DNA of 64,000 nucleotides from Thermodesulfatator indicus DSM 15286 (GTDB lineage: Bacteria > Desulfobacterota > Thermodesulfobacteria > Thermodesulfobacteriales > Thermodesulfatatoraceae): the NCBI RefSeq assembly GCF_000217795.1, contig NC_015681.1, positions 1,541,244-1,605,243 of the forward strand, written 5' to 3'. The notes beneath the pieces were generated by a model. It saw nothing but the letters and a program-made list of their open reading frames with translations, did not search any database and was not told the origin of the DNA. The number at the start of each line of letters is the position of its first letter. Within the stretch, counting starts at the first letter, position 1. This document shows, one piece after another, positions 50,442 to 60,042 of this stretch. Both the position numbers and the translations under genes were made by a program.

Positions 50442-51068
50442 ATGAAAACTATCGAACTAACCGCCACGATAAGACCTAAGACTGGTAAAGAAATAGCCCG
50501 CAAGTTGCGAGCTCAGGGGTTAGTGCCTGGAGTTATTTACGGCCCGGAGACAGAGCCTGTACCTTTGGCGGTAAAGCTTAATGAACTAAAGAAATATCTT
50601 TATCGTTATCGTGATGAACAGCTTATTTTTAACCTTACCCTTGAAAACAACGGTTCTACCTTAAAAAAGATAGCCCTGGTCAAAGATCTTCAGTATCACC
50701 CAGTTACTGATGAAATTCTTCACGTAGATTTTTATGAAATTTCTATGGAGCGTGAAGTAGAAGTGGAAGTGCCCATTGAATTGGTTGGTAAGGCCAAGGG
50801 AGTTGAAACCGGTGGGCACTTGCAGCAGCTCCTTCAAACTATGACCGTGGCTTGTTTACCAGGCCTTATTCCTGACAAAATTGAAGTAGATGTTTCTGAA
50901 CTTGATCAGGGTGATGTTATCCACGTGAAAGATCTTACTCCGCCAGAGGGTGTGCGCTATTTAGATAACCCTGATGAGCCGGTGGTAACAGTACTTGCAC
51001 CTGAGGAAGAAAAAGAAGAGGCTGAAGTTGAAGAAACCGCTGAAACCGAGACTGAAACCAGCGAATAA
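50442..51068 (+). CDS. rplY: 50S ribosomal protein L25/CTC, long form
   Basis: L25 binds 5S rRNA. This is the long CTC/TL5-type: an N-terminal L25 domain (about 1-92, ARKLRAQGLVPGVIYG) and a beta-rich C-terminal domain (about 93-185), then an acidic tail rich in Glu and Thr. 208 residues. ATG start behind AGGAGGAAAGC. Located between prs and pth as usual. Confidence 0.95.
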   Translation: MKTIELTATIRPKTGKEIARKLRAQGLVPGVIYGPETEPVPLAVKLNELKKYLYRYRDEQLIFNLTLENNGSTLKKIALVKDLQYHPVTDEILHVDFYEISMEREVEVEVPIELVGKAKGVETGGHLQQLLQTMTVACLPGLIPDKIEVDVSELDQGDVIHVKDLTPPEGVRYLDNPDEPVVTVLAPEEEKEEAEVEETAETETETSE

Positions 51069-51070
51069 CC

Positions 51071-51640
51071 GTGGGCAAGTATTCCTGGCTTTGGGTGGGC
51101 CTCGGTAATCCGGGGCCCCGATATCGGTTTACCAGACATAACTTTGGTTTCCTGGTTTTAGATGAACTTGCAAGTCTTAAGGGCCTTAAGTTTTCTCAGG
51201 GTGCCTATCAGTCATTAGTCTCTGCTTACAAAGATGCCTTTCTCGTGAAGCCTCAGACCTTTATGAATCTTTCTGGAGAGGCGGTGGCTCCCTGGAGCCG
51301 TAAATTAAAAATTTCCTCTGAACGGATTTTGGTAATACATGACGATTTGGATCTGCCGTTAGGTCGTCTTAAATTTGTACCAAAAGGTGGGGCTGGCGGA
51401 CATCGAGGAGTAAAGTCCGTTATTGACGCCTTAGGTACCAAAGAATTCCCTCGACTAAAATTAGGGATAGGGCGCCCCCCTCAGGGAGTTACCGTAAGGG
51501 AATACGTGCTTTCTCCTTTTTCAGAATCAGAAATACCTTTAGTAAAAAAAGTATTAGAAAGGGCAGTTGAAGCCCTTGATTATCTTCTCGAACACGATCT
51601 TCCCAAAACTATGAGCACCTTCAACCGCCCTGTAGATTAA
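51071..51640 (+). CDS. pth: Peptidyl-tRNA hydrolase
   Basis: Releases tRNA from prematurely dropped peptidyl-tRNA. Active-site motifs are GLGNPGPRYRFTRHNFGF (catalytic His), KPQTFMNLSG (Asn) and IHDDLDLPLGRLK (Asp), followed by GAGGHRGVKS. 189 residues, normal. GTG start at 51071, two bases after the L25 stop. Confidence 0.96.
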   Translation: MGKYSWLWVGLGNPGPRYRFTRHNFGFLVLDELASLKGLKFSQGAYQSLVSAYKDAFLVKPQTFMNLSGEAVAPWSRKLKISSERILVIHDDLDLPLGRLKFVPKGGAGGHRGVKSVIDALGTKEFPRLKLGIGRPPQGVTVREYVLSPFSESEIPLVKKVLERAVEALDYLLEHDLPKTMSTFNRPVD

Positions 51641-51666
51641 TCCTAAATTCTGGTTTGAAGGTAATC

Positions 51667-52209
51667 TTACTTGGGTGTTCCCATCAGCTCTTTCAAAGCC
51701 TTTTCATAAGTTTGATAAGCGTCTTCGCCAAAGAGAACCAGGCGCACCAGCGCTGGCTTCTGGTGTTCTTTAAGAAAGGAAATGATAGTAGAAAGCGCTA
51801 CTCTAGCAGCCTCCTTTAAGGGATAACCATAAGCTCCCGTAGAAAGAGAAGGAAAAGCTACGGAATTTATATCTTTTTCTAGACAGAGTTTTAAAGCCGA
51901 ACGGTAAGCGCTGGCGAGCAGTTCAGGTTCTCCGTGGTTGCCGCCACGCCAGATGGGGCCCACGGCATGGATTACGTATTTGGCTTTGAGGTTTCCGGCT
52001 CCGGTGATTACCGCGCTTCCGGTTGGGCAACGTCCGTAGCGGCGGGCCTCTTCGGCAATGCTTGGCCCACCTGCTCGGTGAATGGCCCCATCTACACCGC
52101 CGCCTGGAATTAGCTCCTCGTTGGCGGCGTTAACAATGGCTTCGGTGTCCTGCTGGGTTATGTCTCCTTTTACCAGCTCTAATACGCAATTTCCTATTTT
52201 TACCTGCAT
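51667..52209 (-). CDS. Macrodomain ADP-ribose/O-acetyl-ADP-ribose hydrolase
   Basis: A 180-residue macrodomain protein. It shows GDITQQDTEAIVNAANEELI, GGGVDGAIHRAGG and AFPSLSTGAYGYPL, the three ligand-binding loops of the MacroD/YmdB group, which removes ADP-ribose from acidic residues or deacetylates OAADPr. The sirtuin at 44 kb produces OAADPr, so the two could be functionally linked. Located just downstream of dnaJ on the same strand. Confidence 0.92.
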   Translation of the reverse strand: MQVKIGNCVLELVKGDITQQDTEAIVNAANEELIPGGGVDGAIHRAGGPSIAEEARRYGRCPTGSAVITGAGNLKAKYVIHAVGPIWRGGNHGEPELLASAYRSALKLCLEKDINSVAFPSLSTGAYGYPLKEAARVALSTIISFLKEHQKPALVRLVLFGEDAYQTYEKALKELMGTPK

Positions 52210-52232
52210 AGCTAACTCCCCCTTCAGCCTAT

Positions 52233-53312
52233 TTAAGTGGCTTCGGGAATCATAGCCTTTAATTCTTCAAACTTTTTCCTGGCTTCAGGAGTCAAATTCT
52301 TGGGTACGGTTATCATGGCCTCTACATATAGATCTCCTCGCCCTCCATCAGGTCGGGGGATCCCCTTGCCACGCAGGCGAAACTTCTGGCCACACTGGGT
52401 ACCAGGGGGCACCTTCATTCGCACCTTGCCGTCTAAAGTGGGCACTTCCACCTGGCCACCGAGTACCGCCGTAAATAGGCCTATGGGCTGTTTGAGGTAA
52501 AGGTCATAGCCTTTGCGTTCAAAACGCGGGTCAGGTTTGACTACCAGTTCCAGATAAAGGTCTCCTGGTGGGCCACCTTTACGTCCCGGCATCCCTTTTC
52601 CTGGTATTCTGAGCCTTGTGCCAGTTTCGGCTCCGGCTGGAATTTTTACTTTCAAGCGCTCTGTTTCTCTGATTGTTCCTGCTCCCTGGCAGGTGGGGCA
52701 GAGTTTGGTAGCCTTTCGGCCCACGCCCTTACAATGGGGGCAGATTTCAATCATTCGCACGGCGCCGCGTTTGTATTCTTTTTTGCCTTTGCCGTTACAA
52801 TAGGGACAGGTCTCGGCACTTGAGAGGTCAATACCCTGGCCATGGCAGGCAGGACACGGTTTTTCAAGAGGTACTTCTATTTCTATTTCACCGCCTAAGG
52901 CCGCCTGCCTGAAGGGGACCTCTACGCGGTAGAGCACATCTGCTCCTGGTTCTGGACCAGGTTCCCAGCCCCTTTCAAAACCGAAGAGGTCGGCAAAAAT
53001 ATCAGCAAATCCTCCAAAGGGACTTTCTTCGTCCATGAAGAAACTAAAGTCATAAGCCCTTTCTCCGCCCGGAGTGGTAAAACTAAAGGCACTGGCTGCC
53101 TGGCGGAGCTTGTCGTACTCAGCCCGCTTTTGTGGATCAGAAAGGATCTCGTAGGCCTCTTGAATTTCTTTGAATTTTTCTTCGGCTTCTTTGTCTCCTG
53201 GATGAAGATCCGGGTGATATTTCCGCGCCAGCCGCCGATAGGCCTTTTTGATTTCCTCCTGGCTGGCGTCTGGGCTAACCCCTAATATCTCGTAAAGGTC
53301 TTTTTTGACCAT
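52233..53312 (-). CDS. dnaJ: Chaperone DnaJ
   Basis: Co-chaperone of DnaK. J domain with HPD at residues 33-35 ([11 protein letters not shown]), a short G/F-like linker ([16 protein letters not shown]), four zinc-binding repeats ([32 protein letters not shown]) and the C-terminal substrate domain. 359 residues. ATG start with SD AAGGAGG. An inverted repeat immediately upstream may regulate it. dnaK and grpE are not adjacent. Confidence 0.95.
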   Translation of the reverse strand: MVKKDLYEILGVSPDASQEEIKKAYRRLARKYHPDLHPGDKEAEEKFKEIQEAYEILSDPQKRAEYDKLRQAASAFSFTTPGGERAYDFSFFMDEESPFGGFADIFADLFGFERGWEPGPEPGADVLYRVEVPFRQAALGGEIEIEVPLEKPCPACHGQGIDLSSAETCPYCNGKGKKEYKRGAVRMIEICPHCKGVGRKATKLCPTCQGAGTIRETERLKVKIPAGAETGTRLRIPGKGMPGRKGGPPGDLYLELVVKPDPRFERKGYDLYLKQPIGLFTAVLGGQVEVPTLDGKVRMKVPPGTQCGQKFRLRGKGIPRPDGGRGDLYVEAMITVPKNLTPEARKKFEELKAMIPEAT

Positions 53313-53325
53313 TTTAACCTCCTTA

Positions 53326-53346
53326 TTAGAAAGAATATGTTTCTAA
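53326..53346 (-). promoter_or_regulatory. Inverted repeat upstream of dnaJ
   Basis: TTAGAAA (53326-53332), seven bases, TTTCTAA (53340-53346) form a perfect 7-bp inverted repeat just upstream of the dnaJ ribosome site. It is not the CIRCE sequence. Its position in the 5' leader would suit an operator or an RNA hairpin that hides the start at low temperature. Confidence 0.45.
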
Positions 53347-53396
53347 CTATTGTCTATTGTTATTAAGCTTAAGTCCAATTAAACTTGTTAGTCTCT

Positions 53397-54620
53397 ATGG
53401 AGGCTTTGGCAAGGGGTGATATAAAAAATAATCGTCGGGTCCTCTCGGTAAGCGAACTCACCGCTGAGTTAAAAGATCTCCTTGAACAGAAATTTCCTTT
53501 TGTCTGGGTAGAAGGCGAAGTTTCAAATACCAAGAGTTCTGCCAATGGCCATCTTTACTTTTCTTTGAAAGATGATGGGGCCGTGCTTAAGGCAGTTATG
53601 TTTCGGAGCTATCGCCCCAACCTTGCCTTTAAACTTGAAGACGGCCTGCACGTTCTCTGCTTTGGCAGGCTTAGCCTTTATGAGCCTCGTGGTGAATATC
53701 AACTAATCGTCCAACAGGTAGAACCCGTGGGCTACGGTGCTTTTCGCCTGGCCCTTGAACAACTTAAGAAAAAGCTTGCCGTCGAAGGCCTGCTTGATGA
53801 AGCCCGCAAAAGGCCTCTTCCCTTCTGGCCAAAAGCAGTAGGTCTTATTACCTCTCTTCATGGGGCTGCTATTCACGACTTTTTGCGCGTGGGCTTTTTC
53901 CGCAATCCTAAAGCCCGTGTAATTATTTATCCGGTAAAGGTTCAAGGTGATGAGGCTCCTCAGGAAATTGTTGAAGCCCTTTACTCCCTGGGAAGGTTTT
54001 CCGAAGTAGAAGTGATTGTTATCGCGCGGGGTGGGGGTTCTTTTGAAGACCTTTTGCCCTTCAACCACGAAGGTCTGGCCAGAGCCATTGCTGCTTCACC
54101 AGTGCCGGTAGTTTCAGCCGTTGGCCACGAAATAGACGTAACTATCTGCGATCTGGTGGCTGACGCTCGGGCGCCAACGCCTACCGCGGCGGCTGAACTT
54201 GTATTTCCCAATTTAAATGAGCTCGCTTATGACCTTGGCCTCAAATTCAGAGCCCTACACAAGGCTTTAAAAGAAAAACTCTTGCGAGAAGAACAAAAAC
54301 TCAATCATTTGAAAAAGCAGCTTAAAGACCCTCGCCAGAAAATTTATGAAAGCAGAGAAAGGCTTGGCCTGCTTAAAAGAAGGCTTGATCTTTCTTTTGC
54401 GCGCCACCTGGAGACCAAAAGAAATAAGCTCGTCTCTCTTGTGAGACAACTTGAAAGCTTATCTCCCCTAGCCGTGCTAGCAAGGGGATATAGCATCACC
54501 CGCAAACCTTCTGGTAAAGTAATCAAAGAAGCCCGAGAAGTTTTACCAGGTGATGAATTAGATATTCTTTTGCATCAAGGTAAACTCCGAGTGGAGGTAA
54601 AAGAGATTTTTCATGTTTAA
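53397..54620 (+). CDS. xseA: Exodeoxyribonuclease VII large subunit
   Basis: Degrades single-stranded DNA as XseA-XseB complex. The OB-fold N terminus has VLSVSELTAELKDLLEQKFP and VWVEGEVSNTKSSANGHLYF; the catalytic domain has PKAVGLITSLHGAAIHD, IARGGGSFEDLLPFN and SAVGHEIDVTICDLVADARA; a long helical tail follows. ATG at 53397 is preferred over TTG at 53385 (four residues longer). Its partner xseB lies 1.1 kb downstream. Confidence 0.95.
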   Translation: MEALARGDIKNNRRVLSVSELTAELKDLLEQKFPFVWVEGEVSNTKSSANGHLYFSLKDDGAVLKAVMFRSYRPNLAFKLEDGLHVLCFGRLSLYEPRGEYQLIVQQVEPVGYGAFRLALEQLKKKLAVEGLLDEARKRPLPFWPKAVGLITSLHGAAIHDFLRVGFFRNPKARVIIYPVKVQGDEAPQEIVEALYSLGRFSEVEVIVIARGGGSFEDLLPFNHEGLARAIAASPVPVVSAVGHEIDVTICDLVADARAPTPTAAAELVFPNLNELAYDLGLKFRALHKALKEKLLREEQKLNHLKKQLKDPRQKIYESRERLGLLKRRLDLSFARHLETKRNKLVSLVRQLESLSPLAVLARGYSITRKPSGKVIKEAREVLPGDELDILLHQGKLRVEVKEIFHV

Positions 54621-54623
54621 AAG

Positions 54624-54650
54624 ACTGCTTCGCCCATACGGGCTCGCAGT
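54624..54650. repeat. REP-like hairpin directly after xseA
   Basis: ACTGC (54624-54628) and GCAGT (54646-54650) enclose an inner GCCC-ATAC-GGGC stem (54632-54643), with TTC and TC bulges. The pattern ACTGCTTCG...CTCGCAGTGAC is a variant of the widespread ATTGCTTCG...CTCGCAATGAC palindromes found between genes in many bacteria. It could stabilise or attenuate the transcript. Confidence 0.6.
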
Positions 54651-54896
54651 GACTAAATGGTAGATGGCTGGTGGCAGATGGCTGACGGTAGATGGCTATT
54701 GGCGCAGGGATTGCATTTCCTGTCCCGAGCGCTAGCGAAGGGATCCCTGTCGCAAGGTTTAAGCAACCAAATCAATCCCTTCCCGAGGCGCCAGGTGCCG
54801 TGGCGATCTACATTATGTTTTCTGAATTTTGTAAAGATCTCAGAGAAGTCGCCTCTGGGGTGGGTTTAGAAGTTAAACTTTAGTTGGGAGCAAGGG
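54651..54896. other. Intergenic stretch with 14-bp tandem repeats
   Basis: From 54659 a unit close to GGTAGATGGCTGGT occurs three times with a 14-base period (GGTAGATGGCT, GGCAGATGGCT, GGTAGATGGCT). After it, frames of about 60-70 codons exist in two phases but show no protein-like conservation or good start, so I take the region as non-coding. It separates xseA from the peptidase gene. Confidence 0.5.
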
Positions 54897-55712
54897 GTGA
54901 AAAATAAATTAGTCCTCTTTTTTTTCGCTTTTTTTACGATATTACCCATTAAAGCTTTGGCCTTAAGTTATCTTCCGGAAAAGCCTTATCCAGGGGCACC
55001 GTTGCTTCTAGAGCTACCTAAAAAAGTAAAGAAAGTTGAATTCCTCGGTAAAAATTATAGGCCTTTTGCCTATCGCCAAAGGTTCTATGCCCTTTTAGCC
55101 GTGCCTTTAAATACCAAACCAGGATCTTATCCCTTAAAAATTTACGCCGAAAAAATTTATTCCTATCAAGTCAAAATTTATCCCAAAAAGTATCCTGAAG
55201 AGCATCTGGAAGTGCCTCCTAAGATGATTCATTACCCGCCAGAGGTGATTGACCGCATAAAAAGAGAAGTAAAAGCCATTAAGCAGGCGCTAAGAGGCTT
55301 TACTCCCGAGCCTTTGCTTGAAGGCCCTTTTGTGTGGCCGGTGGCCGGGCGTCTTTCAAGCCCTTTTGGCTTTAGAAGGGTTTACAATGGCGTGCCAAGG
55401 AGCCATCATTCTGGCATTGATATCGCTGTTCCTAAAGGTACACCTGTAAAAGCGGCCAATAGCGGACGGGTGGTCTTGACCGGAGATTTTTATTTGCCGG
55501 GGAAAATCGTAATCATTGACCACGGCCTGGGCATCTACACTGTTTATTGTCACCTTGATAAAATTTTGGTTAAAACCGGGCAAGCGGTGGACAAAGGCGA
55601 AAAAATTGCCCTCTCTGGCGCCAGCGGGAGAGTTACTGGCCCGCATCTCCACTTTGGCTGTTACATTGAAGGTGTTAAAGTAGACCCTAAAATGCTCCTT
55701 GAGGTGTTTTGA
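54897..55712 (+). CDS. M23 family peptidoglycan peptidase
   Basis: A 271-residue exported protein. Residues 1-22 are a signal peptide (LVLFFFAFFTILPIKALA). A beta-rich N-terminal domain precedes the LytM/M23 domain (about 142-265) with HHSGIDIAVPKGTPV (zinc ligands His and Asp), HLDKILV and GPHLHFGCY. It should cut peptide cross-links of murein in the periplasm or act as a cell-division cofactor. GTG start at 54897 behind GGGAGCAAGG. Stop overlaps xseB start. Confidence 0.92.
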   Translation: MKNKLVLFFFAFFTILPIKALALSYLPEKPYPGAPLLLELPKKVKKVEFLGKNYRPFAYRQRFYALLAVPLNTKPGSYPLKIYAEKIYSYQVKIYPKKYPEEHLEVPPKMIHYPPEVIDRIKREVKAIKQALRGFTPEPLLEGPFVWPVAGRLSSPFGFRRVYNGVPRSHHSGIDIAVPKGTPVKAANSGRVVLTGDFYLPGKIVIIDHGLGIYTVYCHLDKILVKTGQAVDKGEKIALSGASGRVTGPHLHFGCYIEGVKVDPKMLLEVF

Positions 55713-55933
55713 TGCGCTACGAAGAGGCCTTAAAAAGGCTTGAAGTCATTGTTCACGAGCTTGAAGAAAATGAGCTCCCCCTTGAAGAGGCGTTAAAGCG
55801 TTATGAAGAAGGCGTAAGGCTTGTGCGCTACTGCGAAAGTCTCCTTCAGGAAGCCCAGAAAAAAATAGAAGTCTTGTTAAAAGACTCTGAAGGCCATTTA
55901 GTGCGCCAGGAATTTTCTTTATTCGAGGAATAG
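55712..55933 (+). CDS. xseB: Exodeoxyribonuclease VII small subunit
   Basis: Small helical partner of XseA: RYEEALKRLEVIVHELEENE then LPLEEALKRYEEGVRLVRYC and the end EVLLKDSEG. ATG at 55712 shares a base with the peptidase stop (TGATG), so it is coupled; a TTG at 55709 would add one residue. 73 residues. xseB-ispA-dxs is a widely conserved gene order. Confidence 0.95.
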   Translation: MRYEEALKRLEVIVHELEENELPLEEALKRYEEGVRLVRYCESLLQEAQKKIEVLLKDSEGHLVRQEFSLFEE

Positions 55934-56836
55934 ATGGGGCTTTCAGCAGATTTTTTTGATTGGCTTAAGAGCAAACAGGAGCTCGTTAATAGGGCCTTAG
56001 AATTTTATGTTCCTTATCTTGACGGTCAGGCCAGGCGTCTTTTTGAAGCCATGCACTATAGCCTTATGTCAGGCGGAAAGAGGCTAAGGCCCATCCTCGT
56101 TATGGCTGGCGCTGAGGCTGCCGGAGGTAAGCCAGAAGACGTTTTGCCAGCAGCCTGTGCCATTGAGTGTATCCACACTTATTCTCTTATTCACGACGAC
56201 CTGCCTGCTATGGACGATGACGACTTACGCCGCGGCAAGCCCACCTGCCACAAGGCCTTTGATGAGGCCACGGCTATCCTTGCTGGCGACGGGCTTTTGA
56301 CCCATGCCTTTCGCCTTCTGGCGCACGAAGAGCTGGCCGATAAATTCCCGCAAGAAAATTTACTTGAAGGCATTCGCCTGGTGGCCGAAGCCGCTGGTCT
56401 TTACGGTATGGTGGCCGGGCAAATGGCTGACCTTCTGGCTGAAGGTCGAAACGTAACGGCCGAAGAACTAGCTTTTATCCACCGCCACAAGACCGCCGCT
56501 TTGATTAGGGCCTCAGTGCTTCTGGGAGCCACGCTCGTAGGGACAGGCAAAAAAGAAAAAGAGGCCTTATCAAGCTACGGCTGGAATATCGGCCATGCCT
56601 TTCAGATTATTGACGATATCCTTGACCTTACCGCTGATGAAAAGACCCTTGGGAAGCCCATAGGCTCTGACCTCAAAAAGAAAAAGGCTACTTATCCGGC
56701 CTTATTTGGGCTTGAAGCTTCACGTGCTAAAGCCCGAAGCCTCCTTGAAGAGGCTCTCTCTTCTATAGCCATATTGGGTGATAAAGCTAAAACCCTGGCG
56801 GACATTGCCTATTACGTGCTTGAAAGAAAGCTTTAA
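55934..56836 (+). CDS. ispA: Polyprenyl synthetase, farnesyl diphosphate synthase type
   Basis: Condenses IPP with allylic diphosphates to C15 or C20. The first Asp-rich motif DDLPAMDDDDLRRGK is near residues 92-106 and the second, DDILDLTADEKTLGKPIGSD, near 226. The two residues before the first motif and other length determinants fit the bacterial FPP/GGPP group; product length is not certain. ATG starts directly after the xseB stop. Convergent with the antiporter gene by four bases. Confidence 0.93.
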   Translation: MGLSADFFDWLKSKQELVNRALEFYVPYLDGQARRLFEAMHYSLMSGGKRLRPILVMAGAEAAGGKPEDVLPAACAIECIHTYSLIHDDLPAMDDDDLRRGKPTCHKAFDEATAILAGDGLLTHAFRLLAHEELADKFPQENLLEGIRLVAEAAGLYGMVAGQMADLLAEGRNVTAEELAFIHRHKTAALIRASVLLGATLVGTGKKEKEALSSYGWNIGHAFQIIDDILDLTADEKTLGKPIGSDLKKKKATYPALFGLEASRAKARSLLEEALSSIAILGDKAKTLADIAYYVLERKL

Positions 56837-58065
56837 AATTTGAGCCTTTGGGCCAAGGTTTTTAAAGTTAACCCCTGCCCTATCACGGAAAATACTACGT
56901 TGAAATAAGTAAGAGATAACAAAGTAGATTTTAAGGGATGTTCAGGCAGAGAAAAGGCAAGGGCAACGGCAATACCACCTTTTAGACCGCACCAGGTAAA
57001 AAATAAAATTTTCTGAAAAGAAAGGGATTTTAGCGGTTTGGCTATAGCCATACTTACCGAAACGCTTAAAAAGCGCCCACAAAGAACTAGAAATATACTG
57101 GCTAAAGCCAGAAACAGATTAAATTGATTGATAACCAAAATTTCAAGGCCGATTAGCAAAAACAAAACAGCGTTTAACAGGCTATCAACAAGACGCCAGA
57201 AAGTATCTATATGTTCTATGGTCTTGGGGCTCATGGCCAAACGCCGACCGTGGTTCCCGATAAGGAGCCCAGCGGCTACTACCGCTAAGGGACCAGATAG
57301 ATGAAATTTTTCTGCCAGAGAAAAACAGAGCATAACTAAGGCTACGGTAATTAGGACTTCCAGTTCATAATCATCAACATCTTTTAGCAATAAAAAAGCC
57401 AAAAATCCTAGTAAAGCACCTAGGACCAGACCTCCGAAACATTCCTGGACAAGAAAGACCAGAATGTGGAAAACATCAATTCCTGCTTGGGTTTTAAGCA
57501 TTTCCAGTAAGGCCAAAAAGATAACTACAGCCACACCGTCATTTAATAAAGATTCGCCCACAATTACTATCTCGGTTTCTTTAGATACGCCGGCTTTTCT
57601 TAAAGTAGCAAGTACGGCTACGGGATCAGTCGGAGAAATCAAAGCCCCGAATAATAAGGCCCAAAGGATTGGCAGGTGTAAACCAAAAATCTTGGCTAAA
57701 AAATAAAGAGAAAAACCAATTATGGTGGTTGACAAAAACACACCAAGGGTAGCCAAACTAAGAATACTTCGTAAACGTTTAAGCAGGGTATCTAATTCTA
57801 CGTGAAGAGCTCCGGCAAAAAGAAGAAAACCTAGCATCCAGTGTAAAACCGCTTCTTCAAATTCAATATCCTGAACAACTTTTTTAAGGTGAATGGTTAA
57901 GGGACATTCAGGCCAAAGACTTTCCGCGGCAAGAGCCAAAAAGCCAATAAAAATAGCTACTAAAGTGGCCCCTATACCGCTTGGCAACTTAAGTAGACGA
58001 TAATTAAGGTAGCCAGAAAGTACGGCGAGACAGAGTAACAAGGTTACCAAAGTATAAAGGGACAT
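56833..58065 (-). CDS. CPA1 family Na+/H+ antiporter
   Basis: A 410-residue inner-membrane protein with about twelve predicted spans. The ion-binding region reads LFGALISPTDPVAVLATLRK with GESLLNDGVAVVIFLAL, the ND-containing motif of NhaP/CPA1 antiporters, and FFTWCGLKGGIAVALAFSLP near the end. Likely exchanges Na+ (or K+) for H+. It lies antisense between ispA and dxs, which are usually adjacent, so it was probably inserted into that operon. Confidence 0.93.
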   Translation of the reverse strand: MSLYTLVTLLLCLAVLSGYLNYRLLKLPSGIGATLVAIFIGFLALAAESLWPECPLTIHLKKVVQDIEFEEAVLHWMLGFLLFAGALHVELDTLLKRLRSILSLATLGVFLSTTIIGFSLYFLAKIFGLHLPILWALLFGALISPTDPVAVLATLRKAGVSKETEIVIVGESLLNDGVAVVIFLALLEMLKTQAGIDVFHILVFLVQECFGGLVLGALLGFLAFLLLKDVDDYELEVLITVALVMLCFSLAEKFHLSGPLAVVAAGLLIGNHGRRLAMSPKTIEHIDTFWRLVDSLLNAVLFLLIGLEILVINQFNLFLALASIFLVLCGRFLSVSVSMAIAKPLKSLSFQKILFFTWCGLKGGIAVALAFSLPEHPLKSTLLSLTYFNVVFSVIGQGLTLKTLAQRLKF

Positions 58066-58132
58066 AGCTCTCGCCTCTTTTTCCGTTTTAAGTTAAAATT
58101 TTGTAAAAATTAAGTAAAACTTAGGGGAAACC

Positions 58133-60037
58133 ATGGCCAAACTTTTAGAAAAAGTCAACTCTCCTGCTGACCTCAAAAAATTTAGGCTAAGGCAGCTTGA
58201 AAAGCTAACTGAGGAATTGCGGGAAGTCATAGTTAAAACAGTAGCGGAAACCGGTGGCCATCTGGCACCTAACCTGGGCGTAATTGAACTTACGGTGGCT
58301 TTACACTACGTGTTTGATTCCCCTAAAGATAAAATCGTCTGGGACGTTGGCCACCAAGCCTACGCCCACAAACTTTTGACTGGCCGTCGCGATAAATTTC
58401 ACACCCTGCGTCAATATGGCGGCATAGCGGGTTTCCCCAAACGTTCCGAAAGCCCTCACGATATCGTTGACGTGGGCCACAGCAGCACGTCAATTTCTGC
58501 GGCCCTGGGCCTGGTGACCGCTCAGGACTTTCTCAAACAAGAAGGTAAAGTCGTAGTCGTTATTGGTGACGGCTCTATGACCGCCGGGCTCGCCTTTGAA
58601 GGGCTTAACAACGCCGGCCATCTCAAAAAAGACTTGATTGTTATTTTAAACGACAACGAAATGTCCATCTCACCGAACGTGGGCGCGCTTTCGTCTTTTC
58701 TTTCCCGAAAACTCACCGGCCCGGTGGCCAGGCGACTTAAGAGAGAACTAGAAAGCTTTGTCAGCCATCTCCCCGGGGGAGAACACCTGGTTACGGCTAT
58801 TAGAAAGAGTGAAGATGCCATTAAATGCCTCTTGACTCCGGGTATGCTTTTTGAGGCCCTTGGCTTTCGTTACGTCGGGCCTATTCCCGGCCATAATCTG
58901 GAAACACTTATTGATACCCTAAGAAACGTGAAAAATCTTGAAGGGCCCACTCTGGTGCATGTGCTGACCAAAAAGGGTAAAGGGTATCGTCCGGCTGAAG
59001 AGGAACCTGAAAAGTTTCACGGCTTGGGGCCTTTTGACATAAAGACCGGCAAACCCAAAACAAGTAAAAACAAGCCCCCTTCCTATACCAGTGTTTTTTC
59101 CAAAACCATGGTCCGCCTAGGGGAAATGGAACCAAGACTTGTGGCCATTACCGCGGCTATGCCTTCCGGCACCGGGCTTAAGGCCTTTTCTGAGCGTTTC
59201 CCCGAGCGCTTCTTTGACGTAGGTATCGCTGAGCAGCACGCCGTCACCTTTGCCGCTGGCCTGGCTTTGGGTGGTATGATTCCGGTTTGTGCTATTTATT
59301 CTACTTTTCTCCAGCGGGCTTTTGACCAGATTATACACGACGTGGCTTTGACCAACCTCCATGTAGTCTTTGCCATTGACAGGGCTGGTATTGTCGGTGA
59401 AGACGGCCCCACTCACCAGGGCCAGTTTGATCTGACTTACCTTCGCCTTATTCCTAACATGATCGTTATGGCCCCTAAAGACGAAAATGAACTCCAGCAC
59501 ATGCTTTATACAGCGGTAAAATGCCAGGGGCCTGTGGCTGTGCGCTATCCTCGCGGAGCAGGCGAAGGAGCAAGTCTTGACTGGGAACTCAAAGAAATCC
59601 CCATAGGTAAAGGCGAAATCTTTCGCGAAGGGGAAGACATTTTGTTAGTGGCTATAGGGAATATGGTTTATCCTGCCCTAAAAGCCGCAGACCTTTTGGC
59701 TAAGGAAGGTCTTTCAGCAACGGTGATAAACGCTCGTTTTGTAAAACCCCTTGACGAAGACCTAATCACCGAATGGGCCCTGCGCACCGGCCGCGTGGTC
59801 ACCATTGAGGAAAATACCCTTTTAGGTGGTTTTGGCTCAGCGGTGCTGGAACTCTTTCAACAAAAGGGACTTCGTTTCCCGGTAAAACGGATAGGGCTTC
59901 CTGACAAATTTATAGAACACGGGGCTCCGGCTCTTTTGCGGGAAAAATACGGCCTTACCCCGGAAAAGATTGCCGAAGAAGTGAAAGACTGGCTCTTGCA
60001 CCAGGAAAGGCCAGATATTCGGGTGCTTACGGCTTAG
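58133..60037 (+). CDS. dxs: 1-deoxy-D-xylulose-5-phosphate synthase
   Basis: ThDP enzyme making DXP from pyruvate and glyceraldehyde 3-phosphate, feeding isoprenoids and, through PdxJ, vitamin B6. 634 residues: [20 protein letters not shown], the ThDP motif [18 protein letters not shown] with [10 protein letters not shown], and the pyrimidine domain [19 protein letters not shown]-terminal transketolase domain complete. ATG start after AGGGGAAACC. Confidence 0.97.
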   Translation: MAKLLEKVNSPADLKKFRLRQLEKLTEELREVIVKTVAETGGHLAPNLGVIELTVALHYVFDSPKDKIVWDVGHQAYAHKLLTGRRDKFHTLRQYGGIAGFPKRSESPHDIVDVGHSSTSISAALGLVTAQDFLKQEGKVVVVIGDGSMTAGLAFEGLNNAGHLKKDLIVILNDNEMSISPNVGALSSFLSRKLTGPVARRLKRELESFVSHLPGGEHLVTAIRKSEDAIKCLLTPGMLFEALGFRYVGPIPGHNLETLIDTLRNVKNLEGPTLVHVLTKKGKGYRPAEEEPEKFHGLGPFDIKTGKPKTSKNKPPSYTSVFSKTMVRLGEMEPRLVAITAAMPSGTGLKAFSERFPERFFDVGIAEQHAVTFAAGLALGGMIPVCAIYSTFLQRAFDQIIHDVALTNLHVVFAIDRAGIVGEDGPTHQGQFDLTYLRLIPNMIVMAPKDENELQHMLYTAVKCQGPVAVRYPRGAGEGASLDWELKEIPIGKGEIFREGEDILLVAIGNMVYPALKAADLLAKEGLSATVINARFVKPLDEDLITEWALRTGRVVTIEENTLLGGFGSAVLELFQQKGLRFPVKRIGLPDKFIEHGAPALLREKYGLTPEKIAEEVKDWLLHQERPDIRVLTA

Positions 60038-60042
60038 TTGGT

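Noticed and set aside
53326-53346. CIRCE/HrcA operator before dnaJ
   Set aside because: The half-sites TTAGAAA/TTTCTAA do not match TTAGCACTC/GAGTGCTAA and the spacer is seven, not nine bases; kept only as an unassigned inverted repeat.
54657-54883. Two overlapping frames of 63-70 codons between xseA and the peptidase
   Set aside because: They start in the tandem repeats, lack ribosome sites and show no protein features.
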